A DNA stretch of 64,000 nt from Planctomycetota bacterium (lineage in GTDB: Bacteria > Planctomycetota > Planctomycetia > Gemmatales > Gemmataceae): the NCBI GenBank assembly GCA_016195405.1, contig JACPZP010000100.1:62001-126000 (forward strand), in the 5' to 3' direction. The stretch's first letter is position 1. Each line of letters starts with the position of its first letter. The notes below the pieces were generated by a model, which was not told where the DNA came from, did no database searches, and was given only the letters and a program-made list of their open reading frames with translations. The position numbers and the translations under genes are program-made. Below, one piece after another: positions 53,174 through 61,151 of the stretch.

Positions 53174-53961
53174 GGTACACCCGTAGCCCGTAGTTCGCGT
53201 AGCTTGGCGCCGATATCGGCGGCACGCATGAGGGTTTCGCCAATGAGCACCGCTGTGACGTTGGCCGCCCGCAGAAGCTCCATATCGCCGCGGGTCTGAA
53301 TACCGCTCTCACTGACCAGGCAAACGCCTTCGGGCATCCGCGGGGCCAACTGCAGCGTGTGGTCCAGTCGGGACTCGAACGTGCGCAGGTCGCGATTATT
53401 GACGCCGACGATTTTGGCACCGGCGGCAAGGACGCGCGGCAAGTTCTCCTCAGCGTAAAGCTCGACCAGGGCCCGCATGCCGAGCGCATGGACCTCGCCC
53501 AAGAGTCGAGGCAATAGGTCGCCGGGCAAAATCTCGGCGATCAAAAGAACGGCGTCCGCACCGGCCACGCGCGCCTCCAGGACCTGATAGGGATCAAGGA
53601 CAAAATCCTTGCGCAAGACCGGCAGGCTTACGGCCCGGCGTATCGCACTCAGATGTTCGAGTCGTCCCTGAAAGAATTGCTCGTCGGTCAACACACTGAT
53701 CGCGCTGGCGCCGTTCTGTTCGTAGCTTCGAGCGATTGCGACTGGATCGAAGTCGGCGCATAGCACGCCTGCCGACGGCGACGCCTTCTTCACCTCCGCG
53801 ATGATAGCTGGAGGATTGCCGACTTTGAGCGCAGCCCGAAAGTCGCGCACGGGCGGCGCATCGCTTAGTCGGGCTTCGAGAGTCTTAACCGGGTCCTCGA
53901 TCTGCCGCCGCGCGATTTCTTGCCTCTTAGCGGCGACGATCTTCGCAAGAATATCGCTCAT
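53170..53961 (-). CDS. trpC: Indole-3-glycerol phosphate synthase
   Basis: 263 residues, a normal single-domain TrpC. It cyclises CdRP to indole-3-glycerol phosphate in tryptophan synthesis. Motifs: IIAEVKKASPSAG (catalytic Lys), VLTDEQFFQGRLEHL, 'LPVLRKDFVLDPYQVLEARVAGADAVLLIAEI', 'GVNNRDLRTFESRLDHTLQLAPRMP' and 'VSESGIQTRGD'. The other trp genes are not in the window. It is coupled to tilS by a 4-base overlap (GTGA), an unusual pairing. Confidence 0.96.
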   Translation of the reverse strand: MSDILAKIVAAKRQEIARRQIEDPVKTLEARLSDAPPVRDFRAALKVGNPPAIIAEVKKASPSAGVLCADFDPVAIARSYEQNGASAISVLTDEQFFQGRLEHLSAIRRAVSLPVLRKDFVLDPYQVLEARVAGADAVLLIAEILPGDLLPRLLGEVHALGMRALVELYAEENLPRVLAAGAKIVGVNNRDLRTFESRLDHTLQLAPRMPEGVCLVSESGIQTRGDMELLRAANVTAVLIGETLMRAADIGAKLRELRATGVP

Positions 53962-54020
53962 GATCCCGGTTCATCCCGTGGAGAGTTTTCCTCTATGATA
54001 CTCAAGAAAGGGATCGGATC

Positions 54021-55106
54021 GTGGACTGGCAAAGCGAAATTGCTTCGAACGGCTTGGCGTACTTGATCGCCTTGACCGGCGGCGCGTGCGTCGTTGGGCT
54101 GCTCTACGCCATCCGCCCAAGTCTCCTTAAGGAGATTTGGCCATCGCCACGGATCGATCGAGCCGCGTGGACGGGCGTAGAGGTTTTGGCGGTATTCGTG
54201 CTGTTGATTGTAATTAGCGGAAGAGGACGGCGCCTGCTTGAAGCCGCCGGCTTTTTCTCTGCTTGGCATTCCGAGCAGCCGCCGGAGGCCGCGAATGACT
54301 TGGTTGCCAGGGAGAACCTGTATGGCGCCCTCCTCGATATGCCTTTCATGCTCGGCTTGGCGCTATTGATCCTCTATTACCGTGCGGGATTGACGCCGGC
54401 AGATGTTGGTTTGACGTGTTGGCGGTGGCGCTCCAATCTTGCTCTTGGCGTTCTCGGTTATGCCGTGGGCACGCCACTGGTATTGGGGCTGTACATTGCG
54501 CTCTTACTTCTGATGCGTGCGGTGGGACTCGTTCCCGACGAACATTCCTTCGAGCACCTGGCGCGGCGGAATCTGCCATCGTTTGAGTGGGGGTTAATGT
54601 TTTTTCATGTCGCGATTACTGCGCCTTTGATCGAGGAATTCTTGTTCCGTGGCTTGTTGTTGGGCTGGTTGCCGCGCGCAACCGTGCCGGGACACCTGGT
54701 TCTGTCGGGCGGCGTACTTATATTGGGCCTTCAATGCGTGTATCCCAAGGGATTTGGAATGGTGCGCGCAAGCAAACTAGAGCCCATGGTTTTCGCGCTC
54801 GTGCTGCTCATCGGGTATGCCGCTTTGCTCAGTTGGTTGCGGACACGACCGGAAGCCGGGGATACATCAGCGAGACGAAATCGAATGGAGATATTCGTTG
54901 CGATGTACGGTTCCTCCATGCTGTGGGCGATGTTTCACGCGATGGTGTGGCCGTCGCCGATTGCGCTATTCTTCATGGGGCTGGGACTTAGCTGGTTGTC
55001 ATGGCGCACGCAGAGCCTTGTGGGCCCCATCGTCTGGCATAGTCTCTTCAACTGCGTAGCGTTCCTGGCCTTGGTGTTCCAATACGTGAGCGGGCCTACG
55101 AATTGA
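54021..55106 (+). CDS. CPBP-family (CAAX protease-like) membrane metalloprotease
   Basis: 361 residues from a GTG at 54021, with GGGATCGG upstream. Eight or so hydrophobic helices. CPBP motifs: EExxxR in 'APLIEEFLFRGLLLGWL', motif 2 'LWAMFHAMVWPSPIALFFMGLGLSWL' and motif 3 'LVGPIVWHSLFNCVAF'. An N-terminal extension of about 100 residues includes two extra helices. The family includes CAAX prenyl protease homologues and bacteriocin-immunity proteins; the partner is unknown. It is divergent from trpC. Confidence 0.9.
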   Translation: MDWQSEIASNGLAYLIALTGGACVVGLLYAIRPSLLKEIWPSPRIDRAAWTGVEVLAVFVLLIVISGRGRRLLEAAGFFSAWHSEQPPEAANDLVARENLYGALLDMPFMLGLALLILYYRAGLTPADVGLTCWRWRSNLALGVLGYAVGTPLVLGLYIALLLLMRAVGLVPDEHSFEHLARRNLPSFEWGLMFFHVAITAPLIEEFLFRGLLLGWLPRATVPGHLVLSGGVLILGLQCVYPKGFGMVRASKLEPMVFALVLLIGYAALLSWLRTRPEAGDTSARRNRMEIFVAMYGSSMLWAMFHAMVWPSPIALFFMGLGLSWLSWRTQSLVGPIVWHSLFNCVAFLALVFQYVSGPTN

Positions 55107-55430
55107 GTTCGGAGCGCCAGCGAGGGCGGCTGCCCTCGCTAAGCACTTCGTGGTCAATAGTAAACGCATTTCCAATAAAATAACGACTTACGTCGCGAGA
55201 AACCGAGGATGCGTCTAATGACACGGCGGATGCGTTTAGCGAATTGAAGAATGCGTTCAGCGGTATGTGGGTGTGGGCGTCACATTAGACGCATCTCGCT
55301 AAAGCCATCCGCCACAACGAGATACAGCCGAAGAATCCGTTTAGTCATCCTTAGAAGCATTTTCGAACCGGGCCTCGGAGGCCGCCCCGTGAACGATGTG
55401 CTGGCCTTGCTCCTCCAGCTGGACGAGGAA
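55107..55430. other. Repeat-rich noncoding stretch after the CPBP gene
   Basis: No gene supported. GCGAGGGC-ggct-GCCCTCGC (55120-55139) is a hairpin 13 bases after the CPBP stop. Then follow two interleaved inverted repeats: GATGCGTCTAATG (55208-55220) with CATTAGACGCATC (55283-55295), and CGGCGGATGCGTTTAGCGA (55224-55242) with TCGCTAAAGCCATCCGCC (55296-55313). Confidence 0.7.
55208..55313. repeat. Two interleaved inverted repeats (A-B-A'-B') with GTTTAGC
   Basis: A (55208-55220) pairs perfectly with A' (55283-55295); B (55224-55242) pairs imperfectly with B' (55296-55313). Because the order is A, B, A', B', both stems can form only alternately or as a pseudoknot. B carries GTTTAGC, the head seen in the other REP-type hairpins of the window. 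Confidence 0.65.
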
Positions 55431-56393
55431 TCAAACGAACGGCAATGGAGACACGAAGGCTTTTCGACCGGGTCGCGCCGGTTCGGTGGAAAGCTCCATT
55501 CCTGGATCTTGATAGCCACGCCGCAAGTAAGCGAGGGCGATCACCTGATCTAAGCGCGGCGAGCGCACCGAAGACGTCGTTTGCCCAGCTTCCACGTCAT
55601 CCTTGAAGAGCTTCGTGCCCGTCGGCAACGGCTCGCCTTCATCCACTTTCACGCCAAGCAGCGTTCGGTTCACCTGGCCGCGGTCGCGGGCCATGACGAT
55701 CGGCTCTTGGCCGAGAAAGCAGCCCTTGGCATAGCTGATCGCCTGCGCGGCTCGGCCTATCTCCATGACCAGGCGATTGTCGTCGATGTCGGGGCCGTAG
55801 AGCGGAAAACCGGCTTCTATGCGCAAGCTCTCGAATGTGCCCTGATCGCCTGGCCCCACTCCCGCCCCCTGCAGTTTGTGTAGGATCGAATCGGCGCTTG
55901 CTGCGGAGAAGATGAGGTCGACACCGGGCACGTTGAGGATCGCTTGGCAGCGCAGAAAGACGTCGGCGCCATCGAGTCGAACCTTGCGATGGTGCAGCGC
56001 CTTCAAGTCGCTCAAGGATTCGCGGAAAACCGTTTTGATAATGTCAAGCGATGTCGGACCGGCGAGCGTGAACAGGCCTAGGTCTTTTGTCCGGTCGGCC
56101 AGCTCCACCTGTTCGCTAATGAGATAGTGGTTGAGCGTCTGCACCAGTTTCTCCGACTGGCCGGGAACCGTGTCGAGCCAGAGAACCGATTCTGCGCCCG
56201 CGTCGAAGTGGCCCACGAAGAAATGGGAGACGACGCGTGCTTTTGCCGTGGTGAGAAATGCCTCGCAACCGGCGCCGACGGGCAGGTTTTTGACGTCATT
56301 CGTGCAGAGGTTGTGCAGGAACGAACGGGCTTCGGGGCCGGCAAGCTCCACCTTGCCCCAGGTGTTGCGATCGAAGAGCACCGCGCCGCTCAT
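55431..56393 (-). CDS. ygfZ: YgfZ/GcvT-family folate-binding protein
   Basis: 320 residues from the ATG at 56393, which overlaps the LarA-like TGA (ATGA). GcvT-like aminomethyltransferase fold: 'VELAGPEARSFLHNLCTNDVKNLPVGAGCEAFLTTAKARVV', 'LRIEAGFPLYGPDI...VMEIGRAAQAISYAKGCFLGQEPIVMARDRGQVNRTLLGV'. The KGCFLGQE motif is the YgfZ/IBA57 hallmark (K-G-C-Y-x-G-Q-E). YgfZ uses folate to help repair or assemble iron-sulfur clusters in some radical SAM proteins such as MiaB. It is the last gene of the regulator-LarA-YgfZ operon. Confidence 0.9.
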   Translation of the reverse strand: MSGAVLFDRNTWGKVELAGPEARSFLHNLCTNDVKNLPVGAGCEAFLTTAKARVVSHFFVGHFDAGAESVLWLDTVPGQSEKLVQTLNHYLISEQVELADRTKDLGLFTLAGPTSLDIIKTVFRESLSDLKALHHRKVRLDGADVFLRCQAILNVPGVDLIFSAASADSILHKLQGAGVGPGDQGTFESLRIEAGFPLYGPDIDDNRLVMEIGRAAQAISYAKGCFLGQEPIVMARDRGQVNRTLLGVKVDEGEPLPTGTKLFKDDVEAGQTTSSVRSPRLDQVIALAYLRRGYQDPGMELSTEPARPGRKAFVSPLPFV

Positions 56394-57604
56394 GGGGATT
56401 CCCTCAACACCGCAAGGGTTCTGTGGGCGTCCGGGATCACAACGCATTTGCCCGCGCCGCTTAGCAGGCGCTGAACCTGGACAGCGTGCTCGAGCGGCGT
56501 GGCGAACATCTCCTCAACGGCGTCGGGCGCCAACCGGCTTAAGAGATACAGCTTGGCCCGCTGTGCGGCGCTGGCCCAGGCGAAGCCGGCCTCGAGGTCG
56601 GCCGGGTTTTCTTGGTGGAGGAACTTGAGCGCCGGAGCAGGGTCTTCACTGCGACGCAGCACGTCGGCGCTTGCTCCTAGCGTGGGAGAAGCATCGGTGA
56701 GAAGAACGATGCTGCCGCCCGGCCGGACGACCCGCGACGCGCACAAGAAAGCCCGAGCCAGGTCGCTGAAGGTGTGCCGCACGGGATCGCCGCCGATGGC
56801 GGTAACGACCATATCGGCGGGTACGTCCACTTCTACGCGCCAGCGGGCATCGAGCGCCTGTTGGCCCGCGCGACTGCTCTCGACCGGACCGGCCACCACT
56901 TGCGCCACCTCGTCCCCGTCGCCCGGAATGACCTGCACCAGGAACGGGGCGCCGAGCAGCCAGGCAACCTCCGCTGCCTCCTGGCGCACCGGCCACACGT
57001 CATCGCCCGGGGCCTCTTGAGAAAGCCGCCCGGCTAACTCATTCGTGGTTGTGTCATCGCTCAAAGTCGGAAAGAGTGAGCCTTCCGCGCCGCCGATGCC
57101 GAGGAGAGGATCATACCAGCGGCCCGTGAGAAGGATAAGCTGATCGGCGTCCACGGCGGTCCGGTTCAGGTAAATGCGGCGTCCCTGGCGCGTGGTTGCG
57201 AGGTAGCTGAGCTTGCGGCGTTGGCTGGGGTCATGAATCTCAATATGCACGTCTTGAAATTCTTCAGGAAGAAGCTCCGCCCACGGTTGACCTGTCGAAG
57301 GAGGACTGCACAGAAGCGTGATGGCTGAAGGTGCGATCCCGGCCGAGCGCAGATGTTCGAGCAAAGGAACGAGTAAGTCGGGTAGGTGCGGCAAGCGCTC
57401 GTCCACAAAAATCGCAACGTGGTCGTCCGGCGTGAGCGCTTGGCGCAGCGGAGGGAACCCGTGTGGATGTTCCAACGCGTCACGAACAGCGGACGCCGGA
57501 TCCGATACGGCCGGCGGTGCGTTCTGACGCTGCACCGGGATCGTCTGATCGTCCGGAAGGTCCAGGTCTAATCGATTCTGGCCGAATGTAATGGGATGCC
57601 TCAT
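56390..57604 (-). CDS. LarA-like (DUF2088) protein
   Basis: 404 residues. 'HVAIFVDERLPHLPDLLVPLLEHLRSAGIAPSAITLLCSPPSTGQ' and 'LTGRWYDPLLGIGGAEGSLFPTLSD' match the lactate-racemase N-terminal domain pattern; 'PADMVVTAIGGDPVRHTFSDLARAFLCASRVVRPGGSIVLLTDASPTLG' matches its C-terminal domain. LarA carries a nickel-pincer cofactor and racemises lactate or related 2-hydroxyacids. The GGRK and histidine pattern expected of the canonical active site is not evident here, so an altered substrate or a lost function is possible. It starts four bases after the regulator gene. Confidence 0.8.
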   Translation of the reverse strand: MRHPITFGQNRLDLDLPDDQTIPVQRQNAPPAVSDPASAVRDALEHPHGFPPLRQALTPDDHVAIFVDERLPHLPDLLVPLLEHLRSAGIAPSAITLLCSPPSTGQPWAELLPEEFQDVHIEIHDPSQRRKLSYLATTRQGRRIYLNRTAVDADQLILLTGRWYDPLLGIGGAEGSLFPTLSDDTTTNELAGRLSQEAPGDDVWPVRQEAAEVAWLLGAPFLVQVIPGDGDEVAQVVAGPVESSRAGQQALDARWRVEVDVPADMVVTAIGGDPVRHTFSDLARAFLCASRVVRPGGSIVLLTDASPTLGASADVLRRSEDPAPALKFLHQENPADLEAGFAWASAAQRAKLYLLSRLAPDAVEEMFATPLEHAVQVQRLLSGAGKCVVIPDAHRTLAVLRESP

Positions 57605-57608
57605 AGCG

Positions 57609-59135
57609 TCAATCCGTGACCAGGCCGAGCTTTTTCATTTTACGCTGCAGCATTTGTGGCTTGAGGCTCATGATTTGGGCTGCCTTGTCGAGGTCGCCGC
57701 CGGCCTGTCCGAGCGCTTCGCGAATCCGGTCTTGCACCTTCCAGTCCTGAATGACGCGGTACAAGGTGCGTTCGCCGATGCCGAGCCGCTTGGCCGCCTC
57801 CTCGCGATTGCCGCCCAAGAGCGTCAGGGTCTGCTCGATGTAGTAGCGCTCGATCTCACTGAGCGACCTGCCCACCAGGTTTCCGGGGCCGGCTTGCACG
57901 GAGTCCGGCAGGTGCAGACGTTTGAGCGTATCACCGTCTTGTAAATCGTCAAGGCTGAGCATGCCGTCCTGGTCCTGGACGATCATACTCTCCATCAAGT
58001 TGCGCAGCTCGCGGATGTTGCCGGGCCAATCGTAGCCGTGCATTGCCTTGCGCAGCGGTTCCGCCACGCCTGTCACCTTCTTGCCGTGGCGCTGATTGAA
58101 TTCCTTGATGAACCGGGCGGACAAAAGGGTGATATCCTCGCGCCGCTCACGAAGAGGCGGCAGTTTGACGGTCACCACTTTAAGGCGGAAATACAGGTCT
58201 TGGCGAAAACTGCCTTTTTCGACGGCGGCCTCTAGGTCGCGGTTGGTGGCCGACAAAAGACGGACGTTGACCTTGATGGCTTCATTGCTGCCGATGCGAA
58301 AAACCTCCTGATTCTCCAGCACGCGCAGAAGCTTCGCCTGCAGGCTGAGCGGCATGTCGCCGACCTCGTCCAGGAATAACGTGCCGCCGTTGGCGTGCTC
58401 GAACCGCCCCTTGCGCAGACGATCGGCGCCGGTGAACGCGCCCGCTTCATGCCCGAACAGCTCGTCTTCGAGCAGGTTCTCGTTCAGCGCCGTGCAGTTC
58501 ATTGCCACAAAGTTGCGGGCTTTGCGCGGGCTGTTATTGTGGATCGCCTTGGCGACCAGTTCCTTGCCGGTGCCGGTTTCGCCTTGGATAAGCACCGTGG
58601 CCGCGGTCGGGGCGATGCTCTTGAGCTTGCCGATGATCTCGTGCATTTTCGGGCTGTTGCCGACCAAGCCTTCGAAACCGAACTTTTCGTCGAGCTGCTT
58701 CTGCAACTCCTGATTGCTTCGGGTGAGCCGACAGCGCTCCGCCGCCCGGTCGACCATTTCGCGCAGCTCGGCGAGATTGACGGGCTTTTGAAGGAAATTG
58801 GCGGCGCCGGCCTTCATGGCCTCGACGGCGGTCTGCACGTCGCCGTGGCCGGTGATGACCACGACCTCGGAATCCGGCAGCTCCTCTTTGGCCTTGCGGA
58901 GGATGGCCAGGCCATCGACGCCGGCCATCTTGAGATCGGTGAGGATAACGTCCGGCTCGTCGCGCTCCATGACCCGGGCGCCGGCTTGGCCGCTGGTGGC
59001 GACGACGCATTCGTAACCGACACGTTCCAGGCTTTCGGCGACCGCCTCGGCATGATTGGGCTCGTCGTCGATAATCAGGAGCTTCAAGCCTTCGCCGGCT
59101 TTGGGCTCAGGCTTGATCTTGCTGTCACTCGCCAT
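57609..59135 (-). CDS. NtrC-family sigma-54 response regulator with duplicated Fis-like HTH
   Basis: 508 residues. Receiver domain at 18-130 (phosphoacceptor Asp67 in VILTDLKMAG, conserved Lys in LQKPVN). AAA+ sigma-54 interaction domain at about 150-390: GETGTGKELVAKAIH, 'ELFGHEAGAFTGAD' with GAFTGA loop, 'GTLFLDEVGDM', 'RFNQRHGKK...YDWPGNIRELRN'. The C-terminal Fis-type HTH (IERYYIEQTLTLLGGNREEAAKRLGIGERTLYRVIQDWK) is followed by a second HTH-like segment (RIREALGQAGGDLDKAAQIMSLKPQMLQRKMKKLG). It activates sigma-54 promoters on phosphorylation. No histidine kinase is adjacent. Four bases separate it from the LarA-like gene, so they are co-transcribed. Confidence 0.95.
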   Translation of the reverse strand: MASDSKIKPEPKAGEGLKLLIIDDEPNHAEAVAESLERVGYECVVATSGQAGARVMERDEPDVILTDLKMAGVDGLAILRKAKEELPDSEVVVITGHGDVQTAVEAMKAGAANFLQKPVNLAELREMVDRAAERCRLTRSNQELQKQLDEKFGFEGLVGNSPKMHEIIGKLKSIAPTAATVLIQGETGTGKELVAKAIHNNSPRKARNFVAMNCTALNENLLEDELFGHEAGAFTGADRLRKGRFEHANGGTLFLDEVGDMPLSLQAKLLRVLENQEVFRIGSNEAIKVNVRLLSATNRDLEAAVEKGSFRQDLYFRLKVVTVKLPPLRERREDITLLSARFIKEFNQRHGKKVTGVAEPLRKAMHGYDWPGNIRELRNLMESMIVQDQDGMLSLDDLQDGDTLKRLHLPDSVQAGPGNLVGRSLSEIERYYIEQTLTLLGGNREEAAKRLGIGERTLYRVIQDWKVQDRIREALGQAGGDLDKAAQIMSLKPQMLQRKMKKLGLVTD

Positions 59136-59225
59136 AAGACGTACACCGCAATTCGACCAAGGGGATCCTTCTTCAAAGCTATTATAAGTGCGAGCGAAGT
59201 AATCCGCGCTCGCCGCGGATTGCCC

Positions 59226-61097
59226 TCATCCGATAATTCCGTGAAGCGGTCTTCCCGGAGAGGCCAAGGCGTTGATCCGGCGAGTTACGTCAGGGTCTTC
59301 GACCAAGGGCGGCGCGTGCCAGGGCTTGATGCGAGCGTCGAAGACCAGCGAACCGCCGCAACCCCAATGTTTCTGCCGGGTGAACGCGCCAAGGCCGTGC
59401 ACATCGGCAGCGGGGTTGGATCGGGTGAAAGTCACCCACAAGAAGTCATTGAGCGATCGGGCGGTGAAGTCACTGTCGTCGACCAGGACAACTAGCGGGA
59501 AGCGGTTGATGACATGGCCCCCGCCAAACGCCGCGCAAAAATGTCTGATGGCTGCTTCATCGCGACCAAGACGGCCATCGTCTTGATGTGCGATGGTGTC
59601 CGAAAATGCCGGCGATTGGATTGCGAGCACGCCGGGCAAGCAAATCCTGGGACGTGAGAAACCATCGGGCAAGGAAAAGCCGTCGGACAGGAGGGTCGGC
59701 AACTCGCGGCGCTTGGGGCCACAGGCGGCAATCACGAGCTTCGAGCCTTCGTTAAGCTGGCCGCCGGAGTAATCGAGCGTGTCGATCGTGGTACACGTCT
59801 GAAAATGCAGGTCGCGCGTCCAGTCGGCGCGCTCAAGCAGGTGACGAAAAAACGCCGGGATGTCGTGAATATCAAGGCTCGGGTCATCTTCGCGAGCGAC
59901 GATCAACAGAAACTTCGCCAGGGATAGCTGTCCCTGGCCGAGCAAGGCGTTCGCGGACGTCAACAGTTCCTGCGGCCGGCGCCGCTCGTTGTAGGGCGCG
60001 TAGCGCTCGCTGCCGATGGCCAAAAGCAGCGGATGGACGCCCGCGGCGTCAACGGCATGGACCGCATGCACGCCGTGGACCACGGTGGGAATGATTGGGC
60101 CGGTGATCTCGTGGATGATTCGGCCGAAGCTCGTGTCTTCCTGGGGCGGCCGGCCGACCACCGTGAAGGGCCAAACGGCGTCGGGCCGGTGATAGACCTT
60201 GTCGACGTTCAGCACCGGGAAGGGATGCTGCAGGCTGTAATAGCCCAGGTGATCGCCAAAGGGGCCTTCGGCCAACAACGTTCCAGGATCGACGGTCCCG
60301 GTGATGCAGAAATCCGCGTCGGCGGCAATCGGTGAAGCACTGGGGCCGCAGTCGATAAGACGGATGCGCCGTCCTCCGAGCGCACCAGCGAAGGCCAATT
60401 CCGGCATACCTTCGGGCAACGGCATGACGGCAGCCAGCGTCATGGACGGCGGCCCGCCGACGAAGATGCTGACGCGGAATGGCACCCCTTTCGCCAGCGC
60501 TTTGGCATGATGAACGCCGATGCCGCGATGAATCTGGTAGTGCAGTCCGACCTGGCGATCTCGGACATACTCGTTGCCCGAAAGCTGCACGCGGTACATG
60601 CCGAGGTTGGAGTGCCGCCAGCTGGGTCGGTCGGCGTCCTCGGTGTAGACTTGCGGCAAGGTGATGAAAGCGCCGCCGTCTTTGGGCCAAGAGACTTGCT
60701 GCGGCAATTGCGCGATCGTCGCTTCGTGGGCGAGAATGGGGCCGCCCGAGACGAACTTGGGCCGCATGAACCAAAGGGCGCGCGGCACGTCTCGGTAGCG
60801 CCACGGTCTTGTCCAGAAATGGGCTGGATCGACTTTCAGCTCAACAAGATGGCGGACGGCGTCGAGCATGTCGCGGAACAGGAAACGCGTTCGCTCGAGG
60901 GTGCCGAATAGATTGCAGACCATCGGGAAGCGGCAGCCCTTGACGCGGGTCAAAAGGATCGCCGGCCCGCCGGCTTGACAGACGCGGCGTTGGATTTCCG
61001 CGGCTTCGAGATAGGGGTCGATCTCCTCTTTGAGGCGCACCAACTGGCGGGTGCGTTCGAGATCGCGCAGGCAGGCGGCGAGAGTGGGGTAGCCCAT
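59226..61097 (-). CDS. UbiD-family prenylated-FMN decarboxylase
   Basis: 623 residues from the ATG at 61097 (a GTG at 61109 is the alternative). N-terminus MGYPTLAACLRDLERTRQLVRLKEEIDPYLEAAEIQRRV is typical of UbiD. The body has 'VKGCRFPMVCNLFGTLERTRFLF', 'YRVQLSGNEYVRDRQVGLHYQIHRGIGVHH', 'GGPPSMTLAAVMPLPEGMPELAFAGALGGRRIRLI', 'EGPFGDHLGYYSL' and 'VVLVDDSDFTARSLNDFLWVTFTRSNPAADVHG'. UbiD needs prenyl-FMN made by UbiX (not here). It decarboxylates aromatic or unsaturated acids. Longer than UbiD (about 490) by a roughly 120-residue C-terminal extension. Possible roles include menaquinone (futalosine route) or aromatic acid decarboxylation. Confidence 0.9.
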   Translation of the reverse strand: MGYPTLAACLRDLERTRQLVRLKEEIDPYLEAAEIQRRVCQAGGPAILLTRVKGCRFPMVCNLFGTLERTRFLFRDMLDAVRHLVELKVDPAHFWTRPWRYRDVPRALWFMRPKFVSGGPILAHEATIAQLPQQVSWPKDGGAFITLPQVYTEDADRPSWRHSNLGMYRVQLSGNEYVRDRQVGLHYQIHRGIGVHHAKALAKGVPFRVSIFVGGPPSMTLAAVMPLPEGMPELAFAGALGGRRIRLIDCGPSASPIAADADFCITGTVDPGTLLAEGPFGDHLGYYSLQHPFPVLNVDKVYHRPDAVWPFTVVGRPPQEDTSFGRIIHEITGPIIPTVVHGVHAVHAVDAAGVHPLLLAIGSERYAPYNERRRPQELLTSANALLGQGQLSLAKFLLIVAREDDPSLDIHDIPAFFRHLLERADWTRDLHFQTCTTIDTLDYSGGQLNEGSKLVIAACGPKRRELPTLLSDGFSLPDGFSRPRICLPGVLAIQSPAFSDTIAHQDDGRLGRDEAAIRHFCAAFGGGHVINRFPLVVLVDDSDFTARSLNDFLWVTFTRSNPAADVHGLGAFTRQKHWGCGGSLVFDARIKPWHAPPLVEDPDVTRRINALASPGRPLHGIIG

Positions 61098-61151
61098 GGA
61101 ACGCTTCACGAATGACGGGACATGCGTATCTGATACGTAAGGTACGGAATT

